Part shown: positions 8,604 to 16,487 of the stretch, piece by piece
Layout of the letters: each line of letters opens with the position of its first letter
Position numbering within the stretch: position 1 is the stretch's first letter
Origin: JAVBQF01 sp031549195
GTDB taxonomy: Bacteria; Bacillota_I; Bacilli_A; RF39; UBA660
DNA length: 41,093 bases
Reading direction: 5' to 3'
Assembly: GCA_031549195.1 (NCBI GenBank)
Contig: JAVBQF010000044.1
Span: forward strand, 1-41,093
Translations under genes and position numbers: made by a program
The notes under the pieces: model-generated
Told to the model about the DNA's origin: nothing
The model's database searches: none
What the model saw: only the letters and a program-made list of their open reading frames with translations

Positions 8604-10214
8604 CTACTTCTCTGTATATGTATCTGGTAAATCATTTTCAAATAAAGCATATAAGTCCTCTTTACCTTTTAATTTTTCTAATAGCTTAAAAGATTCTTTA
8701 ACATCATTTATTATATATATATCTTTTTCTTTATATTTCTTATTCTTAAGCCCATTTAGTATTGGTCTTGTCTTCTTTTCACCAACTAGTATTACTGCAT
8801 CAGCAACAGTACTAATTTGTTCTCCAAATGTTGTATTATATTCTTCTTCCTTTTCCCCAAGTTCAACCATACCTGGTGTTACTACAACCTTTTTACCTTT
8901 CATCATAGATAATACGTCCAGTGCACTTTTAGCTCCCACTGGATTAGAATTATAAGCATCGTCTATCATAGTTATGCTACCAACTCTTTTTAGTTCTAAT
9001 CTATGTTCAACTGGATGAATTCTCCTTACAGCTTGAATTAAGTCCTTTGGCTCAATACCAAATTCATACCCAAGTGCTAAACCATCTAATATATTATATA
9101 CATTATGTTTCCCTAATAATTTAGTCTCAAATTTATAAGTTTTCTTATCACCTTTAAATGTAACATCAAAATTAGTTCCATTAAAATCACATTTTATATT
9201 ACTTGCTTTAACATCGGCATCATTATCAATACCAATCCAAATAATTTTACACTTAGTTTTTCTTTTATAAGCAACTTGTTTTGAATCATCTGCATTAAGT
9301 ACTCCAACACCATCATCAGGTAAATATTCAATCAATTCCATTTTACCTTCAATAATATTCTCTTCACTTCCAAAAGTTTGTAAATGTGCTGTTCCAATTG
9401 TTGTAATAATACCATATTTAGGATTTACCAATTTACACAATCCTTTTATTTCACCTTTTACATAAGCACCCATTTCAGCAACAAATACTTCATCAAATTT
9501 AGTAAGTGTATTATTTATTGTAATCATTAATCCATAAAAAGTATTAAGGCTCTTTGGTGTTGTGATACTATTAAATTTGATATTCAATATTTCATTTAAT
9601 ATATTCTTACTACTTGTTTTACCATAACTCCCTGTAATACCAATTACCTTTAAGTTAGACATACTTTTCAATTTGCTTTTCGCCTTATTTTCATAATATT
9701 TAAACACCATTTTTTCAATAGGTTTATTAATTAAATTAGCAATATATACTATGTAAAAATTTATTGAAGTAAATATGGTAACTATTAATACAACAAAAAT
9801 TGACATTGGATGAAATGCATCATTAACATATAAGAATAATAGTAAAGGTATTAAATATAAAATACCAATTGTCGTAACAAGTCTTTTTACTCTTGCAGTA
9901 ATAACTAAAGGTTTCTTATTTTGATCAAGTGCTCTTTTCTTCCTATCAACAATGTAGCTTACTACATATACAAACATCATTGCTACTAAAAAGAAATAGT
10001 TTAGCGCATAATGTGTTGAGAAGAACATTAATGTTGCAAAAAGTACACCATACCAATTCAAATTTAACAGTGCACTCTTGTCATTTGAACTAATCCATTT
10101 CAAATAACGATTATTTTCATTATATAGATTCTGTTGAAGCATATGTAGACTTCTTTTATATACATTTAAACTATAAAATAGAATTACAATAAACAATACA
10201 TATGTTAATAACAT
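8604..10214 (-). CDS. murF: MurF-type ligase with N-terminal membrane domain
   Basis: A 536-residue Mur ligase expected to add D-Ala-D-Ala to UDP-MurNAc-tripeptide. The P-loop GITGSYGKTSSK lies near residues 192-203, followed by the central domain (FVAEMGAY, GTAHLQTFGS) and the C-terminal domain with RHPVEHRLE-like RIHPVEHRLE and MIDDAYNSNP, both typical of MurF. The usual N-terminal UDP-binding domain is absent; residues 1-165 instead hold about five hydrophobic segments, anchoring the ligase in the membrane. ATG at 10214 has AGGAG eight bases upstream; the upstream GTG at 10223 overlaps that site and is less likely. It is followed by ddl, its substrate supplier. Confidence 0.88.
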   Translation of the reverse strand: MLLTYVLFIVILFYSLNVYKRSLHMLQQNLYNENNRYLKWISSNDKSALLNLNWYGVLFATLMFFSTHYALNYFFLVAMMFVYVVSYIVDRKKRALDQNKKPLVITARVKRLVTTIGILYLIPLLLFLYVNDAFHPMSIFVVLIVTIFTSINFYIVYIANLINKPIEKMVFKYYENKAKSKLKSMSNLKVIGITGSYGKTSSKNILNEILNIKFNSITTPKSLNTFYGLMITINNTLTKFDEVFVAEMGAYVKGEIKGLCKLVNPKYGIITTIGTAHLQTFGSEENIIEGKMELIEYLPDDGVGVLNADDSKQVAYKRKTKCKIIWIGIDNDADVKASNIKCDFNGTNFDVTFKGDKKTYKFETKLLGKHNVYNILDGLALGYEFGIEPKDLIQAVRRIHPVEHRLELKRVGSITMIDDAYNSNPVGAKSALDVLSMMKGKKVVVTPGMVELGEKEEEYNTTFGEQISTVADAVILVGEKKTRPILNGLKNKKYKEKDIYIINDVKESFKLLEKLKGKEDLYALFENDLPDTYTEK

Positions 10215-10215
10215 C

Positions 10216-10944
10216 TTATTCACTCCTTAAAAATGTCTTAATGACATTACTTACTTCGTTTAATCTTTCCAAATATACATAATGTGTACCACCTTCATAT
10301 GTAACTAATCCAGCATCCTTAATTAATGCCTCTAATTTTTTAGCATCCTCTAATGGTGCTGCCTCATCGAGTGTTCCCCAAATCATAAGTGTAGGACACT
10401 TAATACTTCTAGCACAGTCACTTAAATCCTCATTTACTGTATTTACTAATATCCTTTTCATAATAGGACTTGCATTCTTATAATCAGTTGATCCCATATG
10501 ATTCTTAGCAAATTGTTCCAATTTATTTACTACTGGAATCTTTTTCAAAAATTTAAGGGTTCTAACTTTTATGCCTAAATCCCTATCTTCTCTAACACAT
10601 GGACTTCCAAGTAGTATTAGTTTATCAACTTTGTATTTTGAAGAATAGACTATCCCTATTCTTCCCCCGAATGAATGTCCAATAATTGTTGGATTTTTGA
10701 TTTTAAGCTTTATTATTAATTCTTCTAATATTTCACTATAATCATGTATTGTAAATTCACTTTTAGGTTCTTTAGAACAACCAAATCCAGGTAAGTCAAC
10801 TATTGTTACTTTAAACTCTGTCAATCTATCCCCAAGTGGCTTCATCATTTCAATATTCTGTCCCCAACCATGAAGTAGTATTATATCTTTACCCTTACCA
10901 TATTGTATGTAATTTACTTCTATATCTTTAATATTTGTTGTCAT
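10216..10944 (-). CDS. alpha/beta hydrolase
   Basis: A 242-residue serine hydrolase of the alpha/beta fold. Seen: oxyanion region LLHGWGQN, nucleophile elbow GHSFGG (Ser), catalytic Asp in WGTLDEAAP and catalytic His in GGTHYVYLER. There is no signal peptide, so it is cytoplasmic. The substrate cannot be told; esterases and lipid hydrolases of this type often carry a lid in the position of residues 130-175. The start is taken at ATG 10944, six bases after TAGGTG; the GTG at 10953 overlaps that site. It heads the murF-ddl operon, ends within two bases of the murF start, and has its own promoter. Confidence 0.9.
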   Translation of the reverse strand: MTTNIKDIEVNYIQYGKGKDIILLHGWGQNIEMMKPLGDRLTEFKVTIVDLPGFGCSKEPKSEFTIHDYSEILEELIIKLKIKNPTIIGHSFGGRIGIVYSSKYKVDKLILLGSPCVREDRDLGIKVRTLKFLKKIPVVNKLEQFAKNHMGSTDYKNASPIMKRILVNTVNEDLSDCARSIKCPTLMIWGTLDEAAPLEDAKKLEALIKDAGLVTYEGGTHYVYLERLNEVSNVIKTFLRSE

Positions 10945-10961
10945 TTTTAACACCTAAATTA

Positions 10962-10989
10962 ATTATAGCACAATTTAATATGAAAACAA
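10962..10989 (-). promoter_or_regulatory. extended -10 promoter of hydrolase-murF-ddl operon
   Basis: Minus-strand TGCTATAAT (TATAAT at 10962-10967) is an extended -10; a weak TTGTTT lies 16 bases upstream. It sits between the yqeH terminator and the hydrolase start. The 17-base block containing it recurs exactly at 22890-22906. Confidence 0.6.
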
Positions 10990-11007
10990 TTTTATATTAG
11001 AAAAAAT

Positions 11008-11032
11008 AACAAAAAGAGTATTACTACTCCTT
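11008..11032 (-). terminator. intrinsic terminator downstream of yqeH
   Basis: Minus-strand stem AAGGAGTA/TACTCTTT (8 bp with one G-T wobble, 11013-11032) with GTAA loop, followed by TTTTTG. It ends the deacetylase-yqeGH operon. Confidence 0.8.
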
Positions 11033-11061
11033 GATTTATTCAAATTTATAGATCATATCTT

Positions 11062-12069
11062 CTATATAAGTGACTCTCTTATACTTACTTCTACATTCTT
11101 ATCTATATAGATGTCTACATTTGCTTTTTCGACAATTTTAATGAAACCCATGCCATTGATGACTATATCTTGATGGAATCCAATATCCAGTGAAGTCTTA
11201 GAAAGATTCTTTAGTTTTTCTTGCTTTTTAGCATTATACCTTTTAACTTTCAAATCATTAGACATAAATACAGTAAAACTATTTTTAAAACCTTCTTGAT
11301 AATCTACTCTTAAAAGATCTCCAATTATTAAACATTGTCCTTCTTTAATTTGGAACGTCTTAGGTTTTATTTCTTTCCTAGGTGTTATCTTTTTTAATAC
11401 TTCTGATTCTACATAGTTAACAATATTCCCTCTGTCTACTAATCCTGGAGTATCTATTATTGTTAAATCTTCACTTAACTTAATGCTTATCTTATTAAGA
11501 GTTGTTGTTGGCAGTGGTGATACAGTAAGTGTTGGTTCACCTTCCCCATAACTTTTCATAAGAGTATTTATTAAAGTTGACTTACCAACATTAGTATGAC
11601 CAACTACATAAACATTTTTACTAGATTTATATTTCTTTATCATATTTAAAAGTAAATCTATATTATAGTTTTTCTTAGGACTTATTATAATAATATCCTC
11701 ATAGTTTAAATCTAACTTACTAAAGTATTCTTTTAACTTTTCATCTTTTACACTCTTAGGTAATATATCTCTTTTTGTTAGTACTAAAATCATATGATTG
11801 CTAAGATATTCTCTTATCATTGAAAGATCTTCTTCTATATTTAAAAGATCAACTACATATAACACTAAATCTTTTGTTTTATTAACTTCATTTAAAATAT
11901 CAATAAACTCATCATTAGATTTAGCTACAATTTGATATTCTCCATAATTCTTCATTCTAAAGCATCTCAGACAAATATCATTCTCAATACTTGTAGTATA
12001 CCCTTCTAATGTCATGTTTTCATCTTGCAGTTTGACTCCACAGCCTATACAATATTTATCATCATTCAT
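11062..12069 (-). CDS. yqeH: YqeH, circularly permuted ribosome-assembly GTPase
   Basis: A 335-residue GTPase known in Bacillus to support 30S subunit maturation. An N-terminal zinc finger has Cys7, Cys10, Cys33 and Cys36. The G motifs are in permuted order: TKRD (G4) comes before GHTNVGKST (G1) and DTPGL (G3), the diagnostic feature of the YqeH/YlqF/RsgA group. A C-terminal domain of about 120 residues follows. It overlaps the end of yqeG by eight bases, the same pairing as in Bacillus, and is the last gene before a clear terminator. Confidence 0.95.
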   Translation of the reverse strand: MNDDKYCIGCGVKLQDENMTLEGYTTSIENDICLRCFRMKNYGEYQIVAKSNDEFIDILNEVNKTKDLVLYVVDLLNIEEDLSMIREYLSNHMILVLTKRDILPKSVKDEKLKEYFSKLDLNYEDIIIISPKKNYNIDLLLNMIKKYKSSKNVYVVGHTNVGKSTLINTLMKSYGEGEPTLTVSPLPTTTLNKISIKLSEDLTIIDTPGLVDRGNIVNYVESEVLKKITPRKEIKPKTFQIKEGQCLIIGDLLRVDYQEGFKNSFTVFMSNDLKVKRYNAKKQEKLKNLSKTSLDIGFHQDIVINGMGFIKIVEKANVDIYIDKNVEVSIRESLI

Positions 12070-12580
12070 AATACTTTCCTCTTTCTAGTAACCCTTTAAA
12101 CTTAAGTCTTTTTAGTATTCTATTTTCTAAGAATCTATTTATAGATGTAACCTTTAATTCCCTTTTAGAAAGCGGATCGACCAATATAGTAAGTATATCT
12201 AATTTTCTACCTACTCTTACATCTGTCATTATTTGATCACCAATTAAACATATTTCTTCTTTTTTATAATTATACTTATTCATCAACCTATCAAAAGCTC
12301 TTGTAAATGGTTTCATAGCAAAAGAAGTATATTCTAGTTCTAACTTCTCACATAATGGCTTAATTCTTCTATTAAAACCATTTGATATAATACATATATG
12401 AAAATCTTTTTTCAATTCTTTTACTTTTTCAAGAATATTATCAGGTACTAAATTATCTCTTACTAATACCAGAGTATTATCAAGATCAAATATAATACAC
12501 TTAATACCTCTTTCCTTTAATAAATTATAATTGATATCTACCATGCTTTTCTTATACATAGTAGGTATATATTTATCCAT
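12062..12580 (-). CDS. yqeG: YqeG, HAD-superfamily phosphatase
   Basis: A 172-residue HAD (subclass IIIA) phosphatase, the usual length for YqeG. Motif I is IIFDLDNTLV with the nucleophile and acid/base Asp residues; motif II is IISNGF; the C-terminal acidic motif is LIGDQIMTDV. The physiological substrate is not known from sequence. The chosen start ATG 12580 follows GGAGG; a TTG at 12598 would add six residues without a ribosome site. It is translationally coupled to yqeH by an eight-base overlap. Confidence 0.93.
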   Translation of the reverse strand: MDKYIPTMYKKSMVDINYNLLKERGIKCIIFDLDNTLVLVRDNLVPDNILEKVKELKKDFHICIISNGFNRRIKPLCEKLELEYTSFAMKPFTRAFDRLMNKYNYKKEEICLIGDQIMTDVRVGRKLDILTILVDPLSKRELKVTSINRFLENRILKRLKFKGLLERGKYYE

Positions 12581-12614
12581 AACTCCTCCGTAAAACAAAG
12601 AATAAACTTACTGT

Positions 12615-14093
12615 CTATTCTTCATTTCTTTGATTTAAAACTACTTCTTTTGTCTTTTGAATCTCTTCTTCTTTTTTTATTGCTTCCTCATGTTTTTTAG
12701 TCGCTTCATTCAGTTTCTTTTTTGACCTAATAATTAATACTAATACAATTGCTAATACAACAATAAGTATCATTCCTATTACAAAGAAGAAATTAAGTCT
12801 ATTATCCTTTAATACAGTTATTGTATATACTGTTTCTATATCATCTGATGCATATACTCTTATTTCAATTATTGACCCAGGCTTAATATTTTTATTAGTC
12901 TTATCTAATAAAGCATCGTCTATTTGCACTCCATCTTTTGTAAGTGTTGTAGTGGTAGCATATATCTTAAGACCATCTTTATATTTTGAATTATACCTTA
13001 TCTCATAACCAAGTGTTTCTTTATTGAAGTTAATTTCGTATCCTTCTATTGTAAGGTTTTTTAATGTTGTATCAACTTCTTTATCAGTATTATTGATTGT
13101 TAATGTATATATTCTTTCTTCCTTTGATTCAGATACAACTGTAATGGTAACAATATTATTACCAATAACTATTGCGTCAGGTTTAACAACAGTAACAGTA
13201 GATTTTTTATCCTCTGCTTGTGTTTCTATTTCAAGAGCATCTAATTTATAAGTATTTAAAGCATAGTCTGTAATATCTTTACTAAAGTTTATTTTCACTT
13301 TACCAGCATTGATAATAATGCTTTTTAAATAGTTGTTTTTTTCTCTATTATCAATTCTGGTCACCATTATTTTATATGTAATTTCTTCACCAGATTCTGA
13401 TTTTACCTTTATGAGTAATTCATTTTCACCATATGCTATATCAACAGTCCTTGGTCCAAAATCTTTTACAAAAGATGCATTAGTATCATTTAATGCTGCT
13501 ACAAGTGCAACAGAGGTAACCTCACCTTCTACTTGCATTACATAACTATACGTCATTGGTGAAAAATTAGTAACTGCTTTATTATTTACTTTTAAATCTT
13601 TTAATGAATTATCAGTTGATTTAATCGACACAGTCTTTGTGATTGCACTTACCGGATTAATTACAGGTGATTCTACATCTTCATCATTTTTTACAAGTGT
13701 TGTAATATTTGATGTACTCATACTAATTGTAAAACTTGATTTACCTGTTCCTGCTTTAATTTTAAACTTTATAGTTGCAATAGTTGATTCACCACTTGTA
13801 CCAGTATGAGTGAAAGATAAGTCTCTTGGACTATTGCCGATGGAATTAGTTCCTTTCCATCCACTTTGATTTTCTATACTGACAAGTTCAAGTACGGTAG
13901 AATCATATGCTAATGTTGTAGTATATTTTACAGCTGTATCTGTTGTTTTAATTTTAATATCATAACTAACAGTTTCTCCAGGACTAGCTAAAACTACGCC
14001 TGCTAATTCATTTGTATTCGCCGCAAAAACAGCAGTTGGTAATAAAAATAATGTAATAAATGTAACTAAAATACCCCATTTTAACTTTTTCAT
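12615..14093 (-). CDS. membrane-anchored surface protein with cohesin-like and cadherin-like domains
   Basis: A 492-residue exported protein. Residues 1-24 form a signal peptide ending AVFAA. Residues about 25-155 look like a cohesin-type beta sandwich (GVVLASPGETVSYDIKI, then ATIKFKIKAG). Three cadherin-like beta-sandwich repeats follow (about 160-415), each opening with a version of LKDLKVNNKAVTNFSPMTYSY and closing with YTITV or YTLTI. A membrane helix at about 434-456 is followed by a highly charged cytoplasmic tail rich in Lys and Glu. It probably presents adhesion or scaffolding domains on the cell surface. It follows the deacetylase by 15 bases, so the two are likely co-expressed. Confidence 0.8.
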   Translation of the reverse strand: MKKLKWGILVTFITLFLLPTAVFAANTNELAGVVLASPGETVSYDIKIKTTDTAVKYTTTLAYDSTVLELVSIENQSGWKGTNSIGNSPRDLSFTHTGTSGESTIATIKFKIKAGTGKSSFTISMSTSNITTLVKNDEDVESPVINPVSAITKTVSIKSTDNSLKDLKVNNKAVTNFSPMTYSYVMQVEGEVTSVALVAALNDTNASFVKDFGPRTVDIAYGENELLIKVKSESGEEITYKIMVTRIDNREKNNYLKSIIINAGKVKINFSKDITDYALNTYKLDALEIETQAEDKKSTVTVVKPDAIVIGNNIVTITVVSESKEERIYTLTINNTDKEVDTTLKNLTIEGYEINFNKETLGYEIRYNSKYKDGLKIYATTTTLTKDGVQIDDALLDKTNKNIKPGSIIEIRVYASDDIETVYTITVLKDNRLNFFFVIGMILIVVLAIVLVLIIRSKKKLNEATKKHEEAIKKEEEIQKTKEVVLNQRNEE

Positions 14094-14108
14094 TTAATTT
14101 TTACTCCT

Positions 14109-15611
14109 TTAATTATTAACTGAATGGACAAAAAGTGCTGTAGTCATATCAATTGCACTAAATGTATATCCATTTTGCTTTCCATAATCAATTATATCAC
14201 TTAATGCATTTAATGTCTTGTAATTGTTTTCAAAATCATGCATCAGCACAATATTTGCTTTGTTTTTTCCGAGATCCTTTGTAACACTATAATAAACTTG
14301 TTCTTTTGTATTAGAACCACCAGCATCCCCACTTGAAATATTCCAATCAAAGTAATGATATCCTCTTCTTAATACATCATTTGTTAATAGCGACATAATT
14401 CCGATTGAATAATTCCTACTAACTGTATTTGAACTTCCTCCAGGAAACCTAATAATCATACTTCTCTCTCCAGTTATTCTCTCTACTTTATCACTTATTG
14501 TTTGCAAATCATTAAAATATGCTTCTTGTGATTGGTATATTTTACTATAGTTATGTGTTGCACTATGAAGTGCTATTGCATGACCTTCATCATATGCTCT
14601 TTTAATTAAATAATCTAAGCTTTCTGATTTATTTATTACAAAGAATGTTGCTTTTATTTCTTTTTCTTTTAATATATCAAGTACTTTTGGTGTAATTGTA
14701 GCACTAGGGCCATCATCAAACGTCAGATAAATAACACCTTTTTTTATTGGAAGATTTGGAATAGACGCTTTCTTTTCCATAACCATCACTTCTCTTGTAA
14801 CTGTCTCTTCATTAGAAGAAGAATCTATTACTTTATAACTTACATTATATTTTCCGGGTACATTTACATTAATAGTATCTGTAACTATTACTCTATCTTT
14901 AATATTACCATCACAGTTATCAGTAGCACTAAATCCTGGTTCTATATATTTAGATCCTAGTTCTATATAAATATTTTTTACACCTTCTAATCTAATCATT
15001 GGCTTTATACTATCAGTTCTATCTAATAATCTAATTACTTCATTTTTATTCCCACTAGAATCACTGATACTGTATGTAATCTTATCATCATTTACCTTTA
15101 CTATCACTTTATCAGATAAATCACCATCATATTTATCAACTGCTTTATATCCTTCTTCATTATAACTAACATTCTTACATATCTTGACTTCTTTTTCACC
15201 AGTCAACGTAATATCTGGTGGTATAGTATCAATAACTTTAACAGTTCTATATTTTTTTACTTTTATAATACCTTTATCTAGAGAGTAATGCACCTTATAT
15301 TCACCTAATTTGTTAATATCAATGTCATCTGATATTAATACCTCATCACTAACATCTTGTCCTCTATAAGTAGCTTTTACTGATTTTTCAATATATTCTG
15401 TTCCTACTTCTACTGATATGACTGAATCACCATTAAGATTCAATATAGGAACAACAAAAAACAAGAATACAGAAAATAGTAATATAAATCCAAACAAACA
15501 ACTTATACTAATTAATATAGTTTTAGAGTATTTTTTCTTTACAACTTCACTGTGTTCTTTTCGAATGTCTTTTTTTATTTGACCTGTTTCATCTAATTCT
15601 TCTTTTTCCAT
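14109..15611 (-). CDS. polysaccharide deacetylase with Ig-like (DUF5011-type) domains
   Basis: A 500-residue type II membrane protein. A basic cytoplasmic end is followed by a membrane helix at about 30-57. Three bacterial Ig-like units (about 60-280) show the DUF5011 signatures IPPDITLTGEK and KPMIRLEGVKN and the phrase VSYKVIDSSSN. The C-terminal NodB domain (about 292-490) has a full active site: LTFDDGPS (Asp299, Asp300), HSATHNYS (His349, His353), RFPGGSS (Arg388), FDWNISSGD and LMHDF. This fits a metal-dependent N-deacetylase acting on peptidoglycan or another surface glycan. It leads the operon that ends with yqeH, from a near-consensus promoter. Confidence 0.92.
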   Translation of the reverse strand: MEKEELDETGQIKKDIRKEHSEVVKKKYSKTILISISCLFGFILLFSVFLFFVVPILNLNGDSVISVEVGTEYIEKSVKATYRGQDVSDEVLISDDIDINKLGEYKVHYSLDKGIIKVKKYRTVKVIDTIPPDITLTGEKEVKICKNVSYNEEGYKAVDKYDGDLSDKVIVKVNDDKITYSISDSSGNKNEVIRLLDRTDSIKPMIRLEGVKNIYIELGSKYIEPGFSATDNCDGNIKDRVIVTDTINVNVPGKYNVSYKVIDSSSNEETVTREVMVMEKKASIPNLPIKKGVIYLTFDDGPSATITPKVLDILKEKEIKATFFVINKSESLDYLIKRAYDEGHAIALHSATHNYSKIYQSQEAYFNDLQTISDKVERITGERSMIIRFPGGSSNTVSRNYSIGIMSLLTNDVLRRGYHYFDWNISSGDAGGSNTKEQVYYSVTKDLGKNKANIVLMHDFENNYKTLNALSDIIDYGKQNGYTFSAIDMTTALFVHSVNN

Positions 15612-15643
15612 ACTACACCTTAGTTTCGACTATAAGTAACTAT

Positions 15644-15672
15644 ATTATACTGAATTTAGCATATTTTGTCTA
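15644..15672 (-). promoter_or_regulatory. sigma-A promoter of the deacetylase-yqeGH operon
   Basis: Minus-strand TAGACA (15667-15672), 17 bases, TATAAT (15644-15649). The expected start lies about 27 bases before the deacetylase ATG. Confidence 0.75.
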
Positions 15673-15727
15673 TAGGTTATAATACTTCTTCAAGTTGCAT
15701 TTTTCACGCAGTCAATAAATATTCACA

Positions 15728-15754
15728 TAAAAGCAAGTACTATTTACTTGCTTT
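15728..15754 (-). terminator. intrinsic terminator of sigK
   Basis: Minus-strand 10-bp stem AAAGCAAGTA/TACTTGCTTT (15730-15754) with a 5-nt loop, then a short T-run. The arm includes the last sigK codons and the stop lies at the loop edge. Confidence 0.7.
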
Positions 15755-16438
15755 ACTATTTTTTAAAAATTCTCGTAGTATTTTAGTTAATGCTCTTTTT
15801 TCGATACGAGACACATAACTTCTGGATATGCTTAAGTCTTTAGCGATTGCCTTTTGAGTTTGTTCGTCATTATTTCCTAACCCATATCTTTTGAGAATAA
15901 TATCTTTTTCTCTGTCAGTGAGTACATCAATATATTTTTTTAAAAGTTCAACATTGTCTCTTTCATTAATTTCTTCTACAAAATCAGGACTTGGTATTTT
16001 AAGAATATCTACAATGGTAATTTCATTTCCTTCCTTATCATAGCCAATAGACTCATTTATAGATATATTTTTACTATTCTTATTATTGCTTCTAAAATGC
16101 ATTAATATTTCATTTTCAATACATCTTGCACAATATGTTGTTATTTTTGTACCATGTCTTGCAGAGTAAGAATCAACTCCCTTAATAAGACCTATTGTAC
16201 CAATACTTATTAAATCATCTTGATCTACATTTTTATAATCAAATTTTTTTACAATATGCGCAACAAGTCTAAGATTATGCTCAATTAATTTATTTCTTGC
16301 TTCTTTATCTCCCATTCTTGCAAGCTCAATATATTTATCTTCTTCCTCTTTTGTAAGTGGATCTGGAAATACATTGTTAGAGTAAGATGCTGTTGCAAAA
16401 AAAAGACCACGCAACAATTCTAACAAATGAAAAAACAT
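15740..16438 (-). CDS. sigK: pro-sigma-K, late mother-cell sporulation sigma factor
   Basis: A 232-residue sigma-70 family factor. Regions 2 and 4 match sigma-K: ARNKLIEHNLRLVAHIVKKF, DDLISIGTIGLIKG, RCIENEILMHFR, and the C-terminal SRSYVSRIEKRALTK. The first 18 residues form a hydrophobic, Arg-containing segment before SYSNNVFPDPL. In Bacillus the mature protein starts at the Tyr of SYVKNNAFPQPL, so the equivalent cut would fall between Ser18 and Tyr19. The gene is intact, with no skin-type interruption. Sigma-E is an alternative for the family, but the position of the pro-sequence and these motifs favour sigma-K. The ATG has AGGAG eight bases upstream and lies in a hairpin arm. Confidence 0.92.
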   Translation of the reverse strand: MFFHLLELLRGLFFATASYSNNVFPDPLTKEEEDKYIELARMGDKEARNKLIEHNLRLVAHIVKKFDYKNVDQDDLISIGTIGLIKGVDSYSARHGTKITTYCARCIENEILMHFRSNNKNSKNISINESIGYDKEGNEITIVDILKIPSPDFVEEINERDNVELLKKYIDVLTDREKDIILKRYGLGNNDEQTQKAIAKDLSISRSYVSRIEKRALTKILREFLKNSKASK

Positions 16439-16471
16439 ATAATCAACTCCTATGTTTAATTATATGTTTTT
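16431..16471 (-). promoter_or_regulatory. inverted repeat spanning the sigK start codon
   Basis: AAAAACATAT and ATATGTTTTT (16462-16471 and 16431-16440) are perfect 10-base inverted repeats separated by 21 bases. In the sigK mRNA the start codon lies in the 3' arm and the AGGAG site in the loop. The stem is mostly A-T, so its strength is doubtful. Confidence 0.35.
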
Positions 16472-16487
16472 ATAAACTTTATTTGTT

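Noticed and set aside
12615..14093. Dockerin/cellulosome system suggested by the cohesin-like domain
   Set aside because: No dockerin-bearing enzyme is in the window, and cohesin-like folds are common in non-cellulosomal surface proteins.
15740..16438. Sigma-K interrupted by a skin-like element or split gene
   Set aside because: The reading frame is continuous from pro-sequence to region 4.
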